DNA of 64,000 nucleotides from Ursus arctos (GCF_023065955.2 NC_079873.1:96758128-96822127); one strand, 5' to 3'; counted from the stretch's first letter, positions 42,520-55,350 are shown. Translations and numbers: made by a program. Notes: a model not told the origin generated them from the letters alone.

Positions 42520-43535
42520 CTCTTAAGGTCCCTCACAGCTCTAAGTTTCTTTGATCCCCTGGAATTCACGGTACTATGGTATTACCTGGAGAACTTTCTT
42601 GTGATATATCTCTATCGTTTCCTTCAGAGCTATAGTTTTCTTCTTCCTGCTTGCTTGAAATGTGATCATTAAGTCAGCAAGAGACTTCAGTTTCCTTTTT
42701 TCCCCCTGATTCAAAAGGCTATGAAAAGTGTTCTGTAAATGATATGCAATATTGCTGTTCTGATCTTTGGGGTAATCAAGTTGTTTGACATTTTTGTAAT
42801 GATGCATTTTGGAATATGGGTGGTGTAATTAGCTGCTACATTGTACATTAACAATACCTGTCCCGACCCTATAGACTTGGGGACTATAAATAAAAGCGTG
42901 ACAGCTGGCTCCAGCCTTGCTTGTCACTCACCATTGAAGGGAACACAGCCGGGAGCTACACTAGAGCCCCCAGGAATCCAGGATGTAGTCAGAAACAGCA
43001 TCTTCGACAAGAATTTGGTGTTTTGCTGGTAGGAAGGGATGGAGATGGGCACTGTTAGGAAGCAGACAACCAAGATATTTCCTACTGGGAAGGCACAGAA
43101 GTCCCAAGAAGAGACAGCATTTTAGCAGCACAAAGGCATTATATAAGGGAGGGAAAGAGTCGGAGGACAACAGTGCATTCTCAAGCCATATTAGCAGGGT
43201 TTCTTTATTAAACCATTACTCCCTAGGAATTAGAATAGGAAAGAGCACTGAAGAAATGTATAGGGGAAGGGAAAGAGAAGAAAAGCTATGCTTACCTGGG
43301 TACTCAGTGTGACGTTGCGGGCAGTGGTTTCTGTGGGGTAGCTAACCTGATGGGGTTAACAGGGCAAAGTATGCTAGGAAGAGCTAGAAAGAGGAAAGAA
43401 ACAGAGAAAGAACTATTTGGTTCCCAAGTTATATGTTAGGCACTGTAAATATTTTCCAGGTACCATATCATTTATTCCTTACCTCATGACAGTAACCCAA
43501 AGCAACACTTACAACTGAGACATCATAGTTTACTC
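42520..43535. other. Unique intronic DNA, no gene seen
   Basis: No assignable repeat or coding exon. Frames at 42574-43170 have no domain. Confidence 0.5.
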
Positions 43536-43539
43536 ATCT

Positions 43540-43680
43540 CATTCATTATTGTCTTTCCCCCTCACTAGTATGTAAGTCCCAAGAACACAGGATCTTTTTT
43601 TTCTCTCCTGTATCTCCCAGTACCTATTACAGTGGCTGGCACATAATAGATGCTCAGTAAATATTTGTTGCATGAATAAA
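43540..43680 (+). repeat. L2 LINE 3' end
   Basis: CACTAGTATGTAAGTCCCAAGAACACAGG, CCTATTACAGTGGCTGGCACATAATAGATGCTCAGTAAATATTTG: the intact L2 tail. Confidence 0.93.
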
Positions 43681-43681
43681 C

Positions 43682-43850
43682 AGCTAGCATTAACTGAGTA
43701 TCTATTGCGTGCCAGGCACTGTCATAGATGGCCTCCCGTGACTGCACTCATTTTAACTTTCACAACCAATGCTGAGATAAGCGCTATTAACTATCCCAAT
43801 TTTACAGATGAAGAAACTGGGTTGGGGGCCCAGAGATATTAAGTTGTCCA
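43682..43850 (-). repeat. MIR relic
   Basis: GCATTAACTGAGTATCTATTGCGTGCCAGGCACTG, AATTTTACAGATGAAGAAACTGGG, in reverse order. Confidence 0.9.
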
Positions 43851-43904
43851 ATAAGGGATCTCTTGAATATTTCAAACTATACAGAACCTGCCTGTGTAAT
43901 CACT

Positions 43905-44060
43905 GTCCTATACTGAGGCTCAGAGAGGTTAAGTAACTTGCGCAAAGCCATGCAGTTTAAGACTGGCAGGGCTGTGGATTGAAAACCAAGGTCTGACTGT
44001 CCCGAAAACTGTTGCTCTTTCTTCTGTACTTCACTGCTCCGGAAGATTGCCAAGATAATG
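43905..44060 (-). repeat. MIR relic, second copy
   Basis: ACTGAGGCTCAGAGAGGTTAAGTAACTTGCGC, AAGCCATGCAGTTTAAGACTGGCAGGGC, in reverse order. Confidence 0.9.
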
Positions 44061-44399
44061 ATTTCTTCCATTATCATTTTACCAAGGACTGTCTTCTGAG
44101 ATAAATAAGTGGGTGTGGTTCATTAAGGATTCAGATAAAGGTAACAGACATCGCCCAAGAGAATCCTGAGTCCCAAAAGATCACCCATCAGCCAGCTGAT
44201 CTCACTGTTGTACTTGGGGCTGGAGGGAGGTGAGAGAAGGCCAGCAGATGAGTCATGGGAAAGCCCTGGTGGAGCCATCTATGCAAGAGCGAGGCATTGA
44301 GGGTAAGTCACTTTCATGCCAGGCAAATCCTGACCCAGGCTGCCCTACATAGCTCCTGAGTAGGGATGGTGTAGAGATGCTGATACAGCTTTTCTAAGA

Positions 44400-44480
44400 A
44401 ACTAGTTCATAATTCATTGCGTGACCTTGTGCAAGACACTTCCTCGCTTTGTGTCACAGTTTCTCTATGATAGGGAGGCA
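44400..44480 (+). repeat. MIR fragment
   Basis: GCGTGACCTTGTGCAAGACACTTCC, then CAGTTTCTCTATGATAGGG, in sense order. Confidence 0.7.
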
Positions 44481-44833
44481 CCAGTGGAACTCTGTTGACT
44501 CAGAAGAGCTTTACTTTATCTCTTTTATATATTGGACTTTTCCACATAAAATTTCGTTTGGAGAAATGATTCCACATGAAAAACTACACTTAAAAAAAAT
44601 CACTGAATAAAATAGTCTTTAGTTCCTTCCAGCGCAAGCCTTCTTGGAGTCTAAAGACATGAACACTGTCCTTTAGGTCAGCACAGCGTTCCATTCAGCC
44701 CTTCTACAGCCAGGAATGGGCCCAGGGATCTGCTGTGAGAGGCCATTCACAGGTCCCCTGTGCCCCAGCTTCTCTCAGAAGCAGTTAACCCTGTCCTCAC
44801 TTGGCAGTTGTCTTCCCCATTGGACCTTCTTTT

Positions 44834-44975
44834 CCTTTGTTATTAAGCTTTTTATTTTAATTTCAGGATAGTTAACACGCAGTGTTACATTAGTTTCAGG
44901 TGTACGATACAGTGACTTAATAATTCTATACATTACTCTGTGCTCATCAGGATACATGCACTCTTAATCCCCCCA
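44834..44975. repeat. Carnivore L1 3' region fragment
   Basis: TTAATTTCAGGATAGTTAAC, GTGTTACATTAGTTTCAGGTGTACGATACAGTGAC, TGTGCTCATCAGGATACATG is a sequence I recognise from carnivore L1 3' regions. Strand was not determined. Confidence 0.7.
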
Positions 44976-45079
44976 TTGGGCTTTCTACTTACATTACTTA
45001 CACATGTTGAGATAGAGCAAGGGTAACTATGTGCAATTGTACGTGCAGGGCTGCACCCCTGTTTTATATGAAGAGACTA

Positions 45080-45410
45080 GAACACTTACTGATTTTCTCT
45101 TAACATTCCTTTTGTTGATGTCCACCACCGTGTGTCTGCCTGTTGGCCCACGGTAGCCTAGTGTTCCCTGGGGATTACTGCTGATCTGTAATACTTCTAA
45201 ATCCTTTTAGATCAGCCACAACTGGGTTCCCTCACATCTGGTCACTCACACGTTTGTATAAGGTCTTCCTTTGTCTTGTTCTGCTTATCATCACGTGTAG
45301 GCTGAAGGACTTCCCTGGGCGCTCCTTCCTGGAGTCTGGTTTTCACATATTCAGTATGATTCTTTTTTTATAGAGTTTTAAAACAAGCAAAAATAACATT
45401 ATATTGCTTA
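45080..45410. other. Unique intronic DNA, no gene seen
   Basis: Nothing assignable was recognised between the two L1 fragments; it may be old L1 sequence. Confidence 0.4.
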
Positions 45411-45413
45411 GGT

Positions 45414-45640
45414 GTGTGTGTATGTTTGTATGTTTTAAAAGACCATGGTAATGATAAACACAAAATTCAGGATAGTAGTTATGGAGGGAGAGCCAGGGGG
45501 ATGTCTAAACAGGGGGATGGAATAGAGGGGGAAGACGAAGGTAAAAATAAGTTCTCAGTAATGTTACAGTTCTTGGGTTGGGTGATGGTTTTACGGGTGT
45601 TCACTACCAGTGCTTATAAATAAATAAATGTCATAAGTAT
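45414..45640 (+). repeat. Old L1 3' end
   Basis: AAATTCAGGATAGTAGTTATGG, then GGGTTGGGTGATGGTTTTACGGGTGTTCAC and a terminal AAATAAATAAATG fit the 3' end of mammalian L1M-type elements in sense orientation. Confidence 0.75.
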
Positions 45641-45644
45641 GAAA

Positions 45645-46085
45645 AGTCCGTATCTAACCTAGTAATGATTAATTCTGCACCCCTGAGGTTCAAAAACAAT
45701 GATTATAAGAGCAATGCAAGATTTTTTTATTAACCAGACTCTCGCTTCCATAACATACTTTTATTTTGTTTCCTTCCAATGTCAAAGGCTTTTTAAAACT
45801 CTAAGTGGATCACCGCTGTAAGTTTGCCTCTCTTCCAGTTAATTTCCACCTCAATTATTGTCCATAATTTAGTCAGATTGGGGTTTTCCTCATTGGAAAT
45901 ACGTTGCATTTCCCCACAAGAGTATTTCTGTCTGGGGGTCACGGATCCTCATCTTGGGCCCCGCATGCTACTCGATATGGATCCAAGAATTACCGACTAC
46001 CTCCTGAATTATGTTCGCTGAGCGGCCATGATTGCTTGTTGCCAGAAAAAATACATGATCCTTAAATTTGAATTTCAGGTCAACA
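45645..46085. other. Unique intronic DNA, no gene seen
   Basis: No repeat family or coding exon was recognised. Confidence 0.45.
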
Positions 46086-46098
46086 ACAAATAATTCTT

Positions 46099-46260
46099 GG
46101 GGACACCTGGGTGGCTCAGTCGGTGAAGCGTCTGCCTTTGGCTCAGGTCCTGATCCCAGGGTCCTGGGATCAAGTCCTGCATCAGGCTCCTTGCTCAGTG
46201 GGGAGTCCGCTTCTCCCTCTGCTTGACTCTCTCTTTCTCTCTGACAAAATCTTTAAAAAA
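46099..46260 (+). mobile_element. SINEC (carnivore tRNA-Lys SINE)
   Basis: GGGGACACCTGGGTGGCTCAG, AAGCGTCTGCCTTTGG, CCTGATCCCAGGGTCCTGGG, shortened CT tract and CAAAATCTTTAAAAAA tail. Flanked by a perfect 10-bp duplication, AATAATTCTT (46089-46098 and 46261-46270). Confidence 0.96.
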
Positions 46261-46384
46261 AATAATTCTTAGTATATATATGAACTTGAGGCATACAGAA
46301 TCCTCTGTTTTACTTGCTAAAACTTGCCCTATCTCATTTGAGCCAATAACTACTCTTTAATGTCATTATTGGATTTCTGTCCCA

Positions 46385-46590
46385 GGGAGTATGAGTTTTA
46401 GAGTCAGACTGACTCCAGTTCAAATCCTGGCTCCTCCATCCAAGACAGAACATTTTTGTCTCAGAATTCTCATCTATTAAATAGAAATAATAGCAATACA
46501 CCATGAGGTTGTTGGGAAGATTTGATATGTGTATAGTTCTTAGCATAATGCCTGGTACATACTAAGCACTCAAGGCTATTATCATTATTA
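46385..46590 (+). repeat. MIR SINE, nearly full length
   Basis: TTTTAGAGTCAGACTGACTCCAG, AAATCCTGGCTCCTCCATCC, TCTCATCTATTAAATAG, GTTGTTGGGAAGATTTG, TAATGCCTGGTACATACTAAGC, in full sense order. Confidence 0.93.
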
Positions 46591-46881
46591 TGGTCAGTTG
46601 ATATAGAACATTATATGCACCAGCTAAGATTTGACTTCGTTCTGCAAAACTCTTCATTTACAGAATTAATTTGGGAACCGACCTTCCTTAGCATCTGCCT
46701 TGGTGATAACCAAGGCAAAGTGGCATCCAGCTTCTTCCTTTTTGTTTCTGAATATTTCTTTTGGCCCCCTGTCATGAAGTGCCCCAGATTCGTTTCTCTA
46801 ATTGGTTTTCTCCTTTTAGTATAAAGACCTTTGTCATGCCTGTGTTTGGGGGTCACTTAGAATTCCTCAAGTTGGAGGCTA

Positions 46882-47079
46882 GGGGCGCCTGGGTGGCACA
46901 GCGGTTAAGCGTCTGCCTTCGGCTCAGGGCGTGATCCCGGCGTTCTGGGATCGAGCCCCACATCAGGCTCCTCCGCTAAGAGCCTGCTTCTTCCTCTCCC
47001 ACTCCCCCTGCTTGTGTTCCCTCTCCTGCTGGCTGTCTCTCTGTCGAATAAATAAATAAAATCTTTAAAAAAAAAAAAA
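46882..47079 (+). mobile_element. Ursid-type SINEC, young
   Basis: GGGGCGCCTGGGTGGCACAG, CGGTTAAGCGTCTGCCTTCGG, GGGCGTGATCCCGGCGTTC, CCCACATCAGGCTCCTCC, CT-rich body, AATAAATAAATAAAATC and a 15-A tail. Flanked by a perfect 13-bp duplication, AAGTTGGAGGCTA (46869-46881 and 47080-47092). The same subtype as the copy at 36012. Confidence 0.97.
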
Positions 47080-47494
47080 AAGTTGGAGGCTATGGTCTTC
47101 CCTGATGGAGATGCCTGAATGACTGGTAATCACCTTTGAAATGCTACCCTTAAGCCAAGGACTAATGAGTTTGGCTAACAAAGGGGAACAGCCCTGATCA
47201 ATAACAGGTTTAAATAGAATGCAGGGAAAGCAAGATCCCACAGACACTGAGAACTCTCTGTTTCTCACAATCGGATCAAGAAATGAATTAAATTGGTTTT
47301 CCACTTGTTATCCTCCTACTTTCAACACCTTCCTTCTTTTTGGTGCCCAATGCCTTCACTGTTTCTCCTCTCAGGAAAGACTCCAGACCCTTTACATTCT
47401 CTTCTCTGACATACCCTTCCCTCTCAAAACTAACCTATAGGTTTACACACCCTCTCTGGGGTCTAATTGGACATAGGACATATTAATTCATCTT

Positions 47495-47677
47495 TATTTT
47501 TAGAGAGAGAGAGGAGGGGAAAGGAAAGGCTGAGAGAGAGGGAAAGAAAGAGTCTTAAGCAGGCTCCACGCCCAGCGCAGAGCCTGCCACGGGGCTCGAT
47601 CTCACGACCCTGAGATCATGACCTGAGCCAAAATCAAGAATCGGGTGCTTAACCCACTGAGCCACCCAGGTGTCCCA
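47495..47677 (-). mobile_element. SINEC (carnivore tRNA-Lys SINE), reverse
   Basis: GAGAGAGAGAGG, CTTAAGCAGGCTCCACGCCC, CTCACGACCCTGAGATCATGACC, ending AACCCACTGAGCCACCCAGGTGTCCC. Flanked by an 18-bp duplication with two mismatches (47477-47494 and 47678-47695, GACATATTAATTCATCTT type). Confidence 0.96.
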
Positions 47678-47699
47678 GACATATCAGTTCATCTTAACA

Positions 47700-49142
<1,443 letters not shown>

Positions 49143-49149
49143 TAAAACT

Positions 49150-49420
49150 TATTTAAATTCAAGATGAATTTAAATTAAGACCAAAGAAAATCAATGCAAT
49201 GGTAATTTTAGAATCTAATTTTTCAAACTAAATAGGTCCTCCCACCCCCAGCCACGGAAGGGTTTGGGACTCTCCTGGTTGCGTCACTGTTGTTGAAAAA
49301 AGAACTCTCTCCCCGCCAAAATAATTTAGGGGGTCTAAAATGCACAAAGTAAAAGCATCTTTGTCCAAAACAGAGAGAGGCCCAAGCTGGAAAGTTTCAG
49401 AAAATTAATCCTATCAGAGA
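49150..49420. other. GRIA3: Unique intron immediately 3' of exon 3
   Basis: AT-rich, no assignable repeat. AATAAA occurs at 49119-49124, 90 bp after the donor. Confidence 0.5.
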
Positions 49421-49424
49421 GTGT

Positions 49425-49550
49425 TATTATCCCCATTTCAAAGATTAGAAAGCTAAAGCCCAAAGAAGTGCTTTTTCACTGGGCCATTTAACCACGGAGC
49501 TGGGGCTGGTGTCAGGATCTCCTGCTTCCAGGGCTTGTTCTACTGGATCA
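49425..49550 (-). repeat. MIR relic
   Basis: TTATTATCCCCATTTCAAAGATTAG, GCTAAAGCCCAAAGAAGTGC, GAGCTGGGGCTGGTGTCAGG, in reverse order. Confidence 0.82.
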
Positions 49551-49904
49551 CAGTAAGTCTTCAGCTTGCCAGGCCTCCACAATCATCTGATGGGACTCAT
49601 GAGTGGAGAGTAGCTAACCTGGGCTTTGGGAGTGGATGTTTTTTCTGATAGTGAGGTAATAAATTGAGGACACGTTCTATTGAAACAGTCTCAGAAATTA
49701 AGGGTCTGATCTTAAATAGTACACCAGTTAGGTGTATTCATTAATTACATATTGCAAACCAAGGGATCCTATCACCAAAAGATTCCAAAAAACAATGTTA
49801 ATTTATCATTTGTTTGCCTGTAACTTTGGTTATAGGCTGGGGGTGGTTCTTTCAGACTCAGAGAAGGAAGGAACAAATGGGAGGCCTGTCTGCCTGAGTG
49901 GTAT

Positions 49905-50045
49905 CAGATTTCATGAACCCAAAGCAAGAGACCTGAGTTCTAGTTCAAGCTCTGCCATTTAACAAGCTCTCTGACCTTGACTAATGCACTGATCTCCCTT
50001 GGCCTTGTCTCCTCCCCTAAGGTGCCTCTCTTCTTAATGTAACAT
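49905..50045 (+). repeat. MIR/MIR3 relic
   Basis: GAGACCTGAGTTCTAGTTCAAGCTCTGCCA, GCTCTCTGACCTTGACTAATGC, TTAATGTAACATTCTATG, in sense order. Confidence 0.78.
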
Positions 50046-50049
50046 TCTA

Positions 50050-51030
50050 TGAATTTTTGAGATAATATCCTAGACACAGGATACTTTGTATCTTGCTACT
50101 AACCCTAACTTATATTTTACCAGTTAATTAGTCAAACAATTCTACAAGTTGTTACCACCCCCCAATGATATGTTCCAGTCTTGTGAGAGATGCTTATATA
50201 ATACAGTTCCAATGGGGGTGGACAGAAGAGGACACTCATGAAACAATTCGTGAACAACATGGAACACTATCAAGTCGAATGCTACACTACAGACTCTGAT
50301 TGCTCTAAGAATTGTGAAAAGGTAGCATCCCAGGAAGGTAGAGTTTCGGAGAAGGCTGGCCAGATGATCTAGCTGTAGATTGCAAGAGGAGAAGGAGGTG
50401 TGGTTTGGAGAAGGGGAAAAGAGATGAACCAAGGGCAGAATCAGGAAGGAGTGCTGTATGTTCACGCACAGCCTTGCCTGAAAACGGTACCAAAAAGGGT
50501 TTCAACATTCAGAGTCACAATTTGCTAAATTCTAACGCATTTCATTTCCTTCAAACACTGAGGATGAATTAGCCTATTTCCATGTACTGTATATGGTGTA
50601 CTCCAGTGCGAAACAATCTAAATTTCAGAACGGAAGGTTGTAAATCAGGCAGCTTCTCTCCTGAAACCTTTTGTAAACTAAATATCAGTTATACTAATAC
50701 TGTAACCTCTCATTTATTCAAAAGCAAAAGATACAGTTCATGTGTTTTCTCCTCATCTCCCATGGCCCTTCTTTGCCCATGAGCTGTCAATTGGAGGAAA
50801 GGAAGCATAAGTCCAACTAGGTCTATTTCTTATCCTTGACTCTTTTCTCAAATCATCTCACTAAATAGTTTGGACAATTCTGTGGTCTTGGAGCCAAAAG
50901 AAACCTTTCTTATTCATGTGTATTCATATTTTTTTCTCTATAGCCATTTAGCCAGTAGGACTGATCTGGTCTGCCCAAAAACTACTTTCTATAAACTTTT
51001 ACACTAACTTCCTCCTTAGAAAGCCTTCTT
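50050..51030. other. Unique intronic DNA, no gene seen
   Basis: No recognisable gene; possible diverged L2 near 50390-50460. Confidence 0.45.
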
Positions 51031-51039
51031 GAAACACTG

Positions 51040-51380
51040 AACCATGACCCTGTTCCAGTATTTCCAATGGCTTTTATTGCCTACACTGGGGGGGGGAGTG
51101 GTCTATTCTTCAAGGCTCAACATAGTTATGCCTCAGCCAACTAACAAACCTGTTGTCCCTATGTTACCTCATGATAACCTTCCACTGCAGGCAGCTCCCA
51201 TTTTCCACTGTTGCCCAAATGTGCCGGAACTATGCTTGGTCTCAGCAACTTCACTTCTACTACTACCTAGAATTCTCTCCATCTTGATTATGAAAATCCT
51301 GTCAGTGCTTCCATTTTTCAAAACCCACCTCAAACTCTACCTCTCCGAGGTAGCCTTCCCTGGCCACTACAGCACATAGT
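51040..51380 (+). repeat. L2 LINE relic
   Basis: ATTTCCAATGGCTTTTATTGCC, then AAAACCCACCTCAAACTCTACCTCTCCGAGGTAGCCTTCCCTGGCCAC is the sense L2 3' region. Confidence 0.72.
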
Positions 51381-52110
51381 CATTCATTCAGTCATTCAGT
51401 CACTCAGTGCTAGGGTTAAAATGGTGAACAAGATAGACATGGTTTCTGCACCTATCCTAATGGATAGGACCTAATTTTAAAAAGATTCTCAGTGATAGCC
51501 TCATTGAGAAGGGGCATTTAAGCTGAGAACTAAAGGATTAGGAGAGAGTCATGTGAAGAATAGAGGGAAAGTGTTGCAAGCAGTGGAAATAGCAAGTGCA
51601 AAGGCCCTGTGGCAAGGAAGAGTTTGTCATGTTTCAGGAACCAAAAGAAGACAAGTGTGGGCAAAGGGGAGTGAGGAGGTTGAGAGGGGCCTGAGATGAG
51701 ACTGTAGAGGTAAACAGGAGGCAGAGCATAGCCATGGAGAATGGACAGAAGGAGCATGAATTTTATTCTAACTTCAGTAGGAAGTCTTTGGAGGATTCTG
51801 AACAGGGGAGTCACATGATCTAAGTTTCTGTAGAGAATGAAATGTGGTGCAAGAATTAAGAAGGGAAACCAATTAAAAAGCCACCATGGTTATCTAGGTG
51901 AGAAATAACGGGAGCTTAGACTAGGCTGAAGATGGAGAAAAGTGGATGGAGTTGAAATACATTTTGGACACAAACAACAGAACTTGAGGACAGGTTGACT
52001 GTGGGATGTGAGGGAGAGGAAGGCTTCGTGGATAACTGCTAGGCTTTTGGCTTGAGAGATTGGGTAAAATGGTAATGCTGTTTACTGAGGTGACTGGGCA
52101 GGAGGAGAAT
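51381..52110 (-). repeat. L2 LINE relic, reverse
   Basis: AGCAAGTGCAAAGGCCCTGTGGC, then TTTTATTCTAACTTCAGTAGGAAG, GGGGAGTCACATGATCTAAG and GAGAAATAACGGGAGC: the reverse complement of L2 in order for about 700 bp. It lies tail to tail with the preceding sense L2 piece. Confidence 0.87.
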
Positions 52111-52397
52111 CAGTTTTGAGGAGCAGAGATCCTGCCCACCTCTGAACATCCACAGAACGCTTTTGTCCATGCCACTCACTTGGCATTTAATGTAAGCGTT
52201 CTCCATTGTTATTTCCCTGGGTCTGCCATATACCTTTCCAAGCCCTTCTCTCCAGTATGATAATAAACAATTGGTTAGCCCCTAGATTTATACTTTGTGC
52301 CTACACTGGTACAAAGCTGGGGACGTATTTAGTGTTTTCCCAATGCCATTACTGATTCATCAACAGTAAGCCCATGTCCTTTTTCGTTGTTGGACTG

Positions 52398-52520
52398 AGA
52401 GAGAAAGACAAAGGAGGGAAGGAAGGAAAGTAAGAAGGAAGGGAGGAAGGGAAGGTGGGAGGGAGGGTGGGAAGGGAAGGGAGAAAGAAGAAGGGAAGGG
52501 AAGAAAGAGGGGAGAGAGAG
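52398..52520 (+). repeat. Purine-rich (GGAA/GGGA)n low-complexity tract
   Basis: Almost pure A/G for about 120 bp, with GGAAGGAAGG and GGGAGGGAGGGTGGG motifs. Confidence 0.88.
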
Positions 52521-52529
52521 AACCCAGTT

Positions 52530-53930
52530 TGTAAATCAAACCATGAGGTACAGTTCTTTAAAATATTCAATAAAGTATCTATTGTGTATTTCTTCATTTT
52601 CTACAATAATCGTCTATTGCTTTCATAATAAAAATTATGGGGAGAAATTACAACTATGAAATCGAATTTTAGAATATTTTAAATTACATAAGAGAGAAAT
52701 GGAAGACAGAGACAGAAGGGAACACCTCTAATTACATTCAAATAAGCTAAATATATAAATGATGTGAGTCTACTGTATAAGGGCAGGGTAAGTGAGAAGC
52801 TGAGAAATGGGTTACACAGCTGAGGTCATTTAAAAGATTTGTGGCGCAGTCAGGGTAACATTTCCCCTGACGTTATGAAACAGCGAATGGATTTCAAGGC
52901 TTTGTTGGCTGCACGTGGGTTTCTGTCTGCCGAGAAAGGTCTGGTTTTGTGTTTGCAGTCTTCACTTTGCTTTGTTACCAAAATACCATGTCGTTTCATT
53001 AATACAAAGTTGAAAATTCTGCTCTTGGTGCTACATACAGAGAAATTCATTTCTTGGAAAAATTATGAGGTTGACTAAGTAAGATATCTGCCCCTCTATA
53101 CCCTCTCCCCATCACCGACACCTCTTATTTTATTTACCCAGGGCTTCCCACTATGTCACTTCTCTACACCTGCCCTCCCTGGCGGGAGCAAAGCCTTAAT
53201 CCCTCCCAACCTGCCTCTACGCCTCCACAGAAACTTTCCTGTCCCACATCTCGTCTCCACTGATTAATAGACTTTCTCTGCAAGTGACAACAGTTCAGCT
53301 GACCAGTGTACTCACGCTAATTTCTCTATGGCTGTTAATGACGTGATGTGTTAGTGTATCCAGGGAAGAAATTTCTAGTCAGGTAAGGGCCTTCTGTGGC
53401 ATGGAACCCTAGTCCAAAGCATGGCTTTCTGAAGCTGGGATCCCAGGCACCACAAGTCCAGTTGGGGGGCCTTTTGCCGACGCAGAAAGTCGTAAAGCCA
53501 TGCCAGGGAGGTGGCCACCTTTTCCAGTTTTCTGTTAGGCCTGGCTTTTGGGTACAAGTGACCTAGTTCTCTGTGGTGCTAACATTTCCCCCAGAACAGC
53601 AACATACTTGAGAACTGCAGCCAGACTCTCTCGTGCCCCTGACATCTCTCCTTGCCTTCAATGGGCACAGCCCACAGAGATGAAAGGTTCTGGCCCAGGC
53701 TGTGGCTCTCAGCTTAGATAATGAGATAATAGTTCTAAGTGCCCTTTGAGGCAACTAGTCCCTACCTTCTTGCCAGTGTTCAATAAACTGCTGTTTCCCA
53801 TTCTCAACCTGAAACTCCCTACTCAGTTCCCAAGTCACTCTCTGGAAGTCAACAACCTTCTAAAGGACCTTTCTATTTGCTCTAGAAAGTTGGGGCAGAA
53901 ACATGGGTGGTGGCAACAGGTAGTCCATCA
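52530..53930. other. Unique intronic DNA, no gene seen
   Basis: No repeat family or coding exon was recognised. Confidence 0.5.
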
Positions 53931-53934
53931 GTCA

Positions 53935-54055
53935 CCAAGCAATTATTGGGCATTCTCTAGCGCTAGCCTGTGCCAAGCCACTGGTAGTATTTAAGAGAGG
54001 CAGAGTTAGCTCCTGCCTTTGAAGAGTTCACAATCCTGTTGCTGAAACAGTGATT
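53935..54055 (-). repeat. L2 3' end relic
   Basis: TTATTGGGCATTCTCTAGCGC, CTCCTGCCTTTGAAGAGTTCACAATCC, in reverse order. Confidence 0.68.
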
Positions 54056-54407
54056 TATCTCAGGGGCCTGGAAAAAAATAATTTTTAACCCAACTGTTCC
54101 CTCATCCAGTAATGACACGTGCGTTCATTAGAGCAGACACCTTGCGAAAAGATTAAAAGTGTTGCCAGATAGCGAGGAAGATGGGAAAATGTTGGAAGAG
54201 CCCGAGGGCTTCAGAGGTAAAGAGATTCCCCCCAGACGAGGAGAAGGGGGCCTTTCCTCAGAGGAGTGTTCTCAGTTTGACTGGATTCAATGTCACACAC
54301 CTTCCTGCATGCTGTTATTTACCACCTATTTACGCAACCTGGCTTCGTCCCTCCCATCCAGTTCTACGTTCCCAAATAAAGCACAGAATCTGTCTCCCCT
54401 CTATGTT

Positions 54408-54465
54408 TCTGTCTCTGTTTCTGTCTCTTGCTCTCCCTCCCTCCTCCTTCCTCCTTCCCTCTCCC

Positions 54466-54470
<5 letters not shown>
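54408..54470 (+). repeat. Pyrimidine-rich tract next to a CA repeat
   Basis: CTGTCTCTG units, then CTCCCTCCCTCCTCCTTCC. Pure C/T with few exceptions. Confidence 0.85.

Positions 54471-54500
<30 letters not shown>
54471..54500 (+). repeat. (AC)15 dinucleotide microsatellite
   Basis: Fifteen uninterrupted AC units, continued by GGGCATGCGCGCACACGCGT, which keeps a purine-pyrimidine alternation. Confidence 0.97.
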
Positions 54501-54502
<2 letters not shown>

Positions 54503-54609
54503 GCATGCGCGCACACGCGTACACATCCCAGTACCAATCAGTAGCACAAATCAATAAATCCCTATTATTGGCATCTTTTTATCCTAAGATAAAGCAGTTT
54601 GATAAGAGC

Positions 54610-54840
54610 AGCTGCCATCTCTTACAAGCACTCACCGCGCACTAGGCTATGAGTTTCTGGATTACCATACTGAATCCACATGGCATCCCCACATCTTTAC
54701 AACTGAGGAAACTAAGGCATGAAAAGGCTACATTATGGCTCCTAGGATCACACAGCTCGGTGTGCTGAAGTAGCAAAACCAGGATTTCAACCCAGGTCTG
54801 CCGCATTCACTGCCCCAACATACTGTCTCCCACACTTCTA
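54610..54840 (-). repeat. MIR SINE, nearly full length
   Basis: ACTGAGGAAACTAAGGCATG, GGATCACACAGCTCGGTG, AGGATTTCAACCCAGGTCTGCC, in reverse MIR order; the L2-like tail side is at 54620-54680. Confidence 0.9.
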
Positions 54841-54849
54841 GCATTTGAA

Positions 54850-55345
54850 AACTTCTACCTCTTCCCTTAGTCCTTCCTTCAGCCATTCTTCAAAGGATTT
54901 GGTACCTCAACCCTCCCTATCCTAGGTGTCCTCCTGTGGATTTACTGCCGGGGTCGATTCCCTTCGTAAAGCCTGTTGTCCACAAGTGAACAAAAGAAGT
55001 TGTGGTCCCAGAGGTCCAGGAATCCAGATAGGCAGCAGATCAAAAATCCAGGTTAAGGGGCCAATGAGTAGCAAAAGTAGCAAATGCAGCCAGACAGGGT
55101 AGGGGGGTTTCCTGTGGTGCAAACTCATGGATTGCTGTGGTGGGGACCCGGCTCTGAGGTGAAGTGAACTCAGAGATTCCTCTCTGGGGCGGAAACAGTT
55201 CCGAGCAGAGAAAGAGCTGAACCTGCAGGTCCTCATCACCATGGCGCCATTTTGGTTGGAGAAGAAGAAAGCAAGGAGAGACAGACGATAGGTTCTACCA
55301 TGGCTACTTGGCAGGAACTTGAAAAAAAAGTAGCAGGTACCTTGA
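54850..55345. other. Unique intronic DNA, no gene seen
   Basis: Nothing assignable. Slightly GC-richer around 55140-55260. Confidence 0.45.
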
Positions 55346-55350
55346 TGTAA

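Noticed and set aside
54181..54645. 154-codon frame with a His-Thr repeat
   Set aside because: The His-Thr run is the translation of the (AC)15 microsatellite; no coding evidence.
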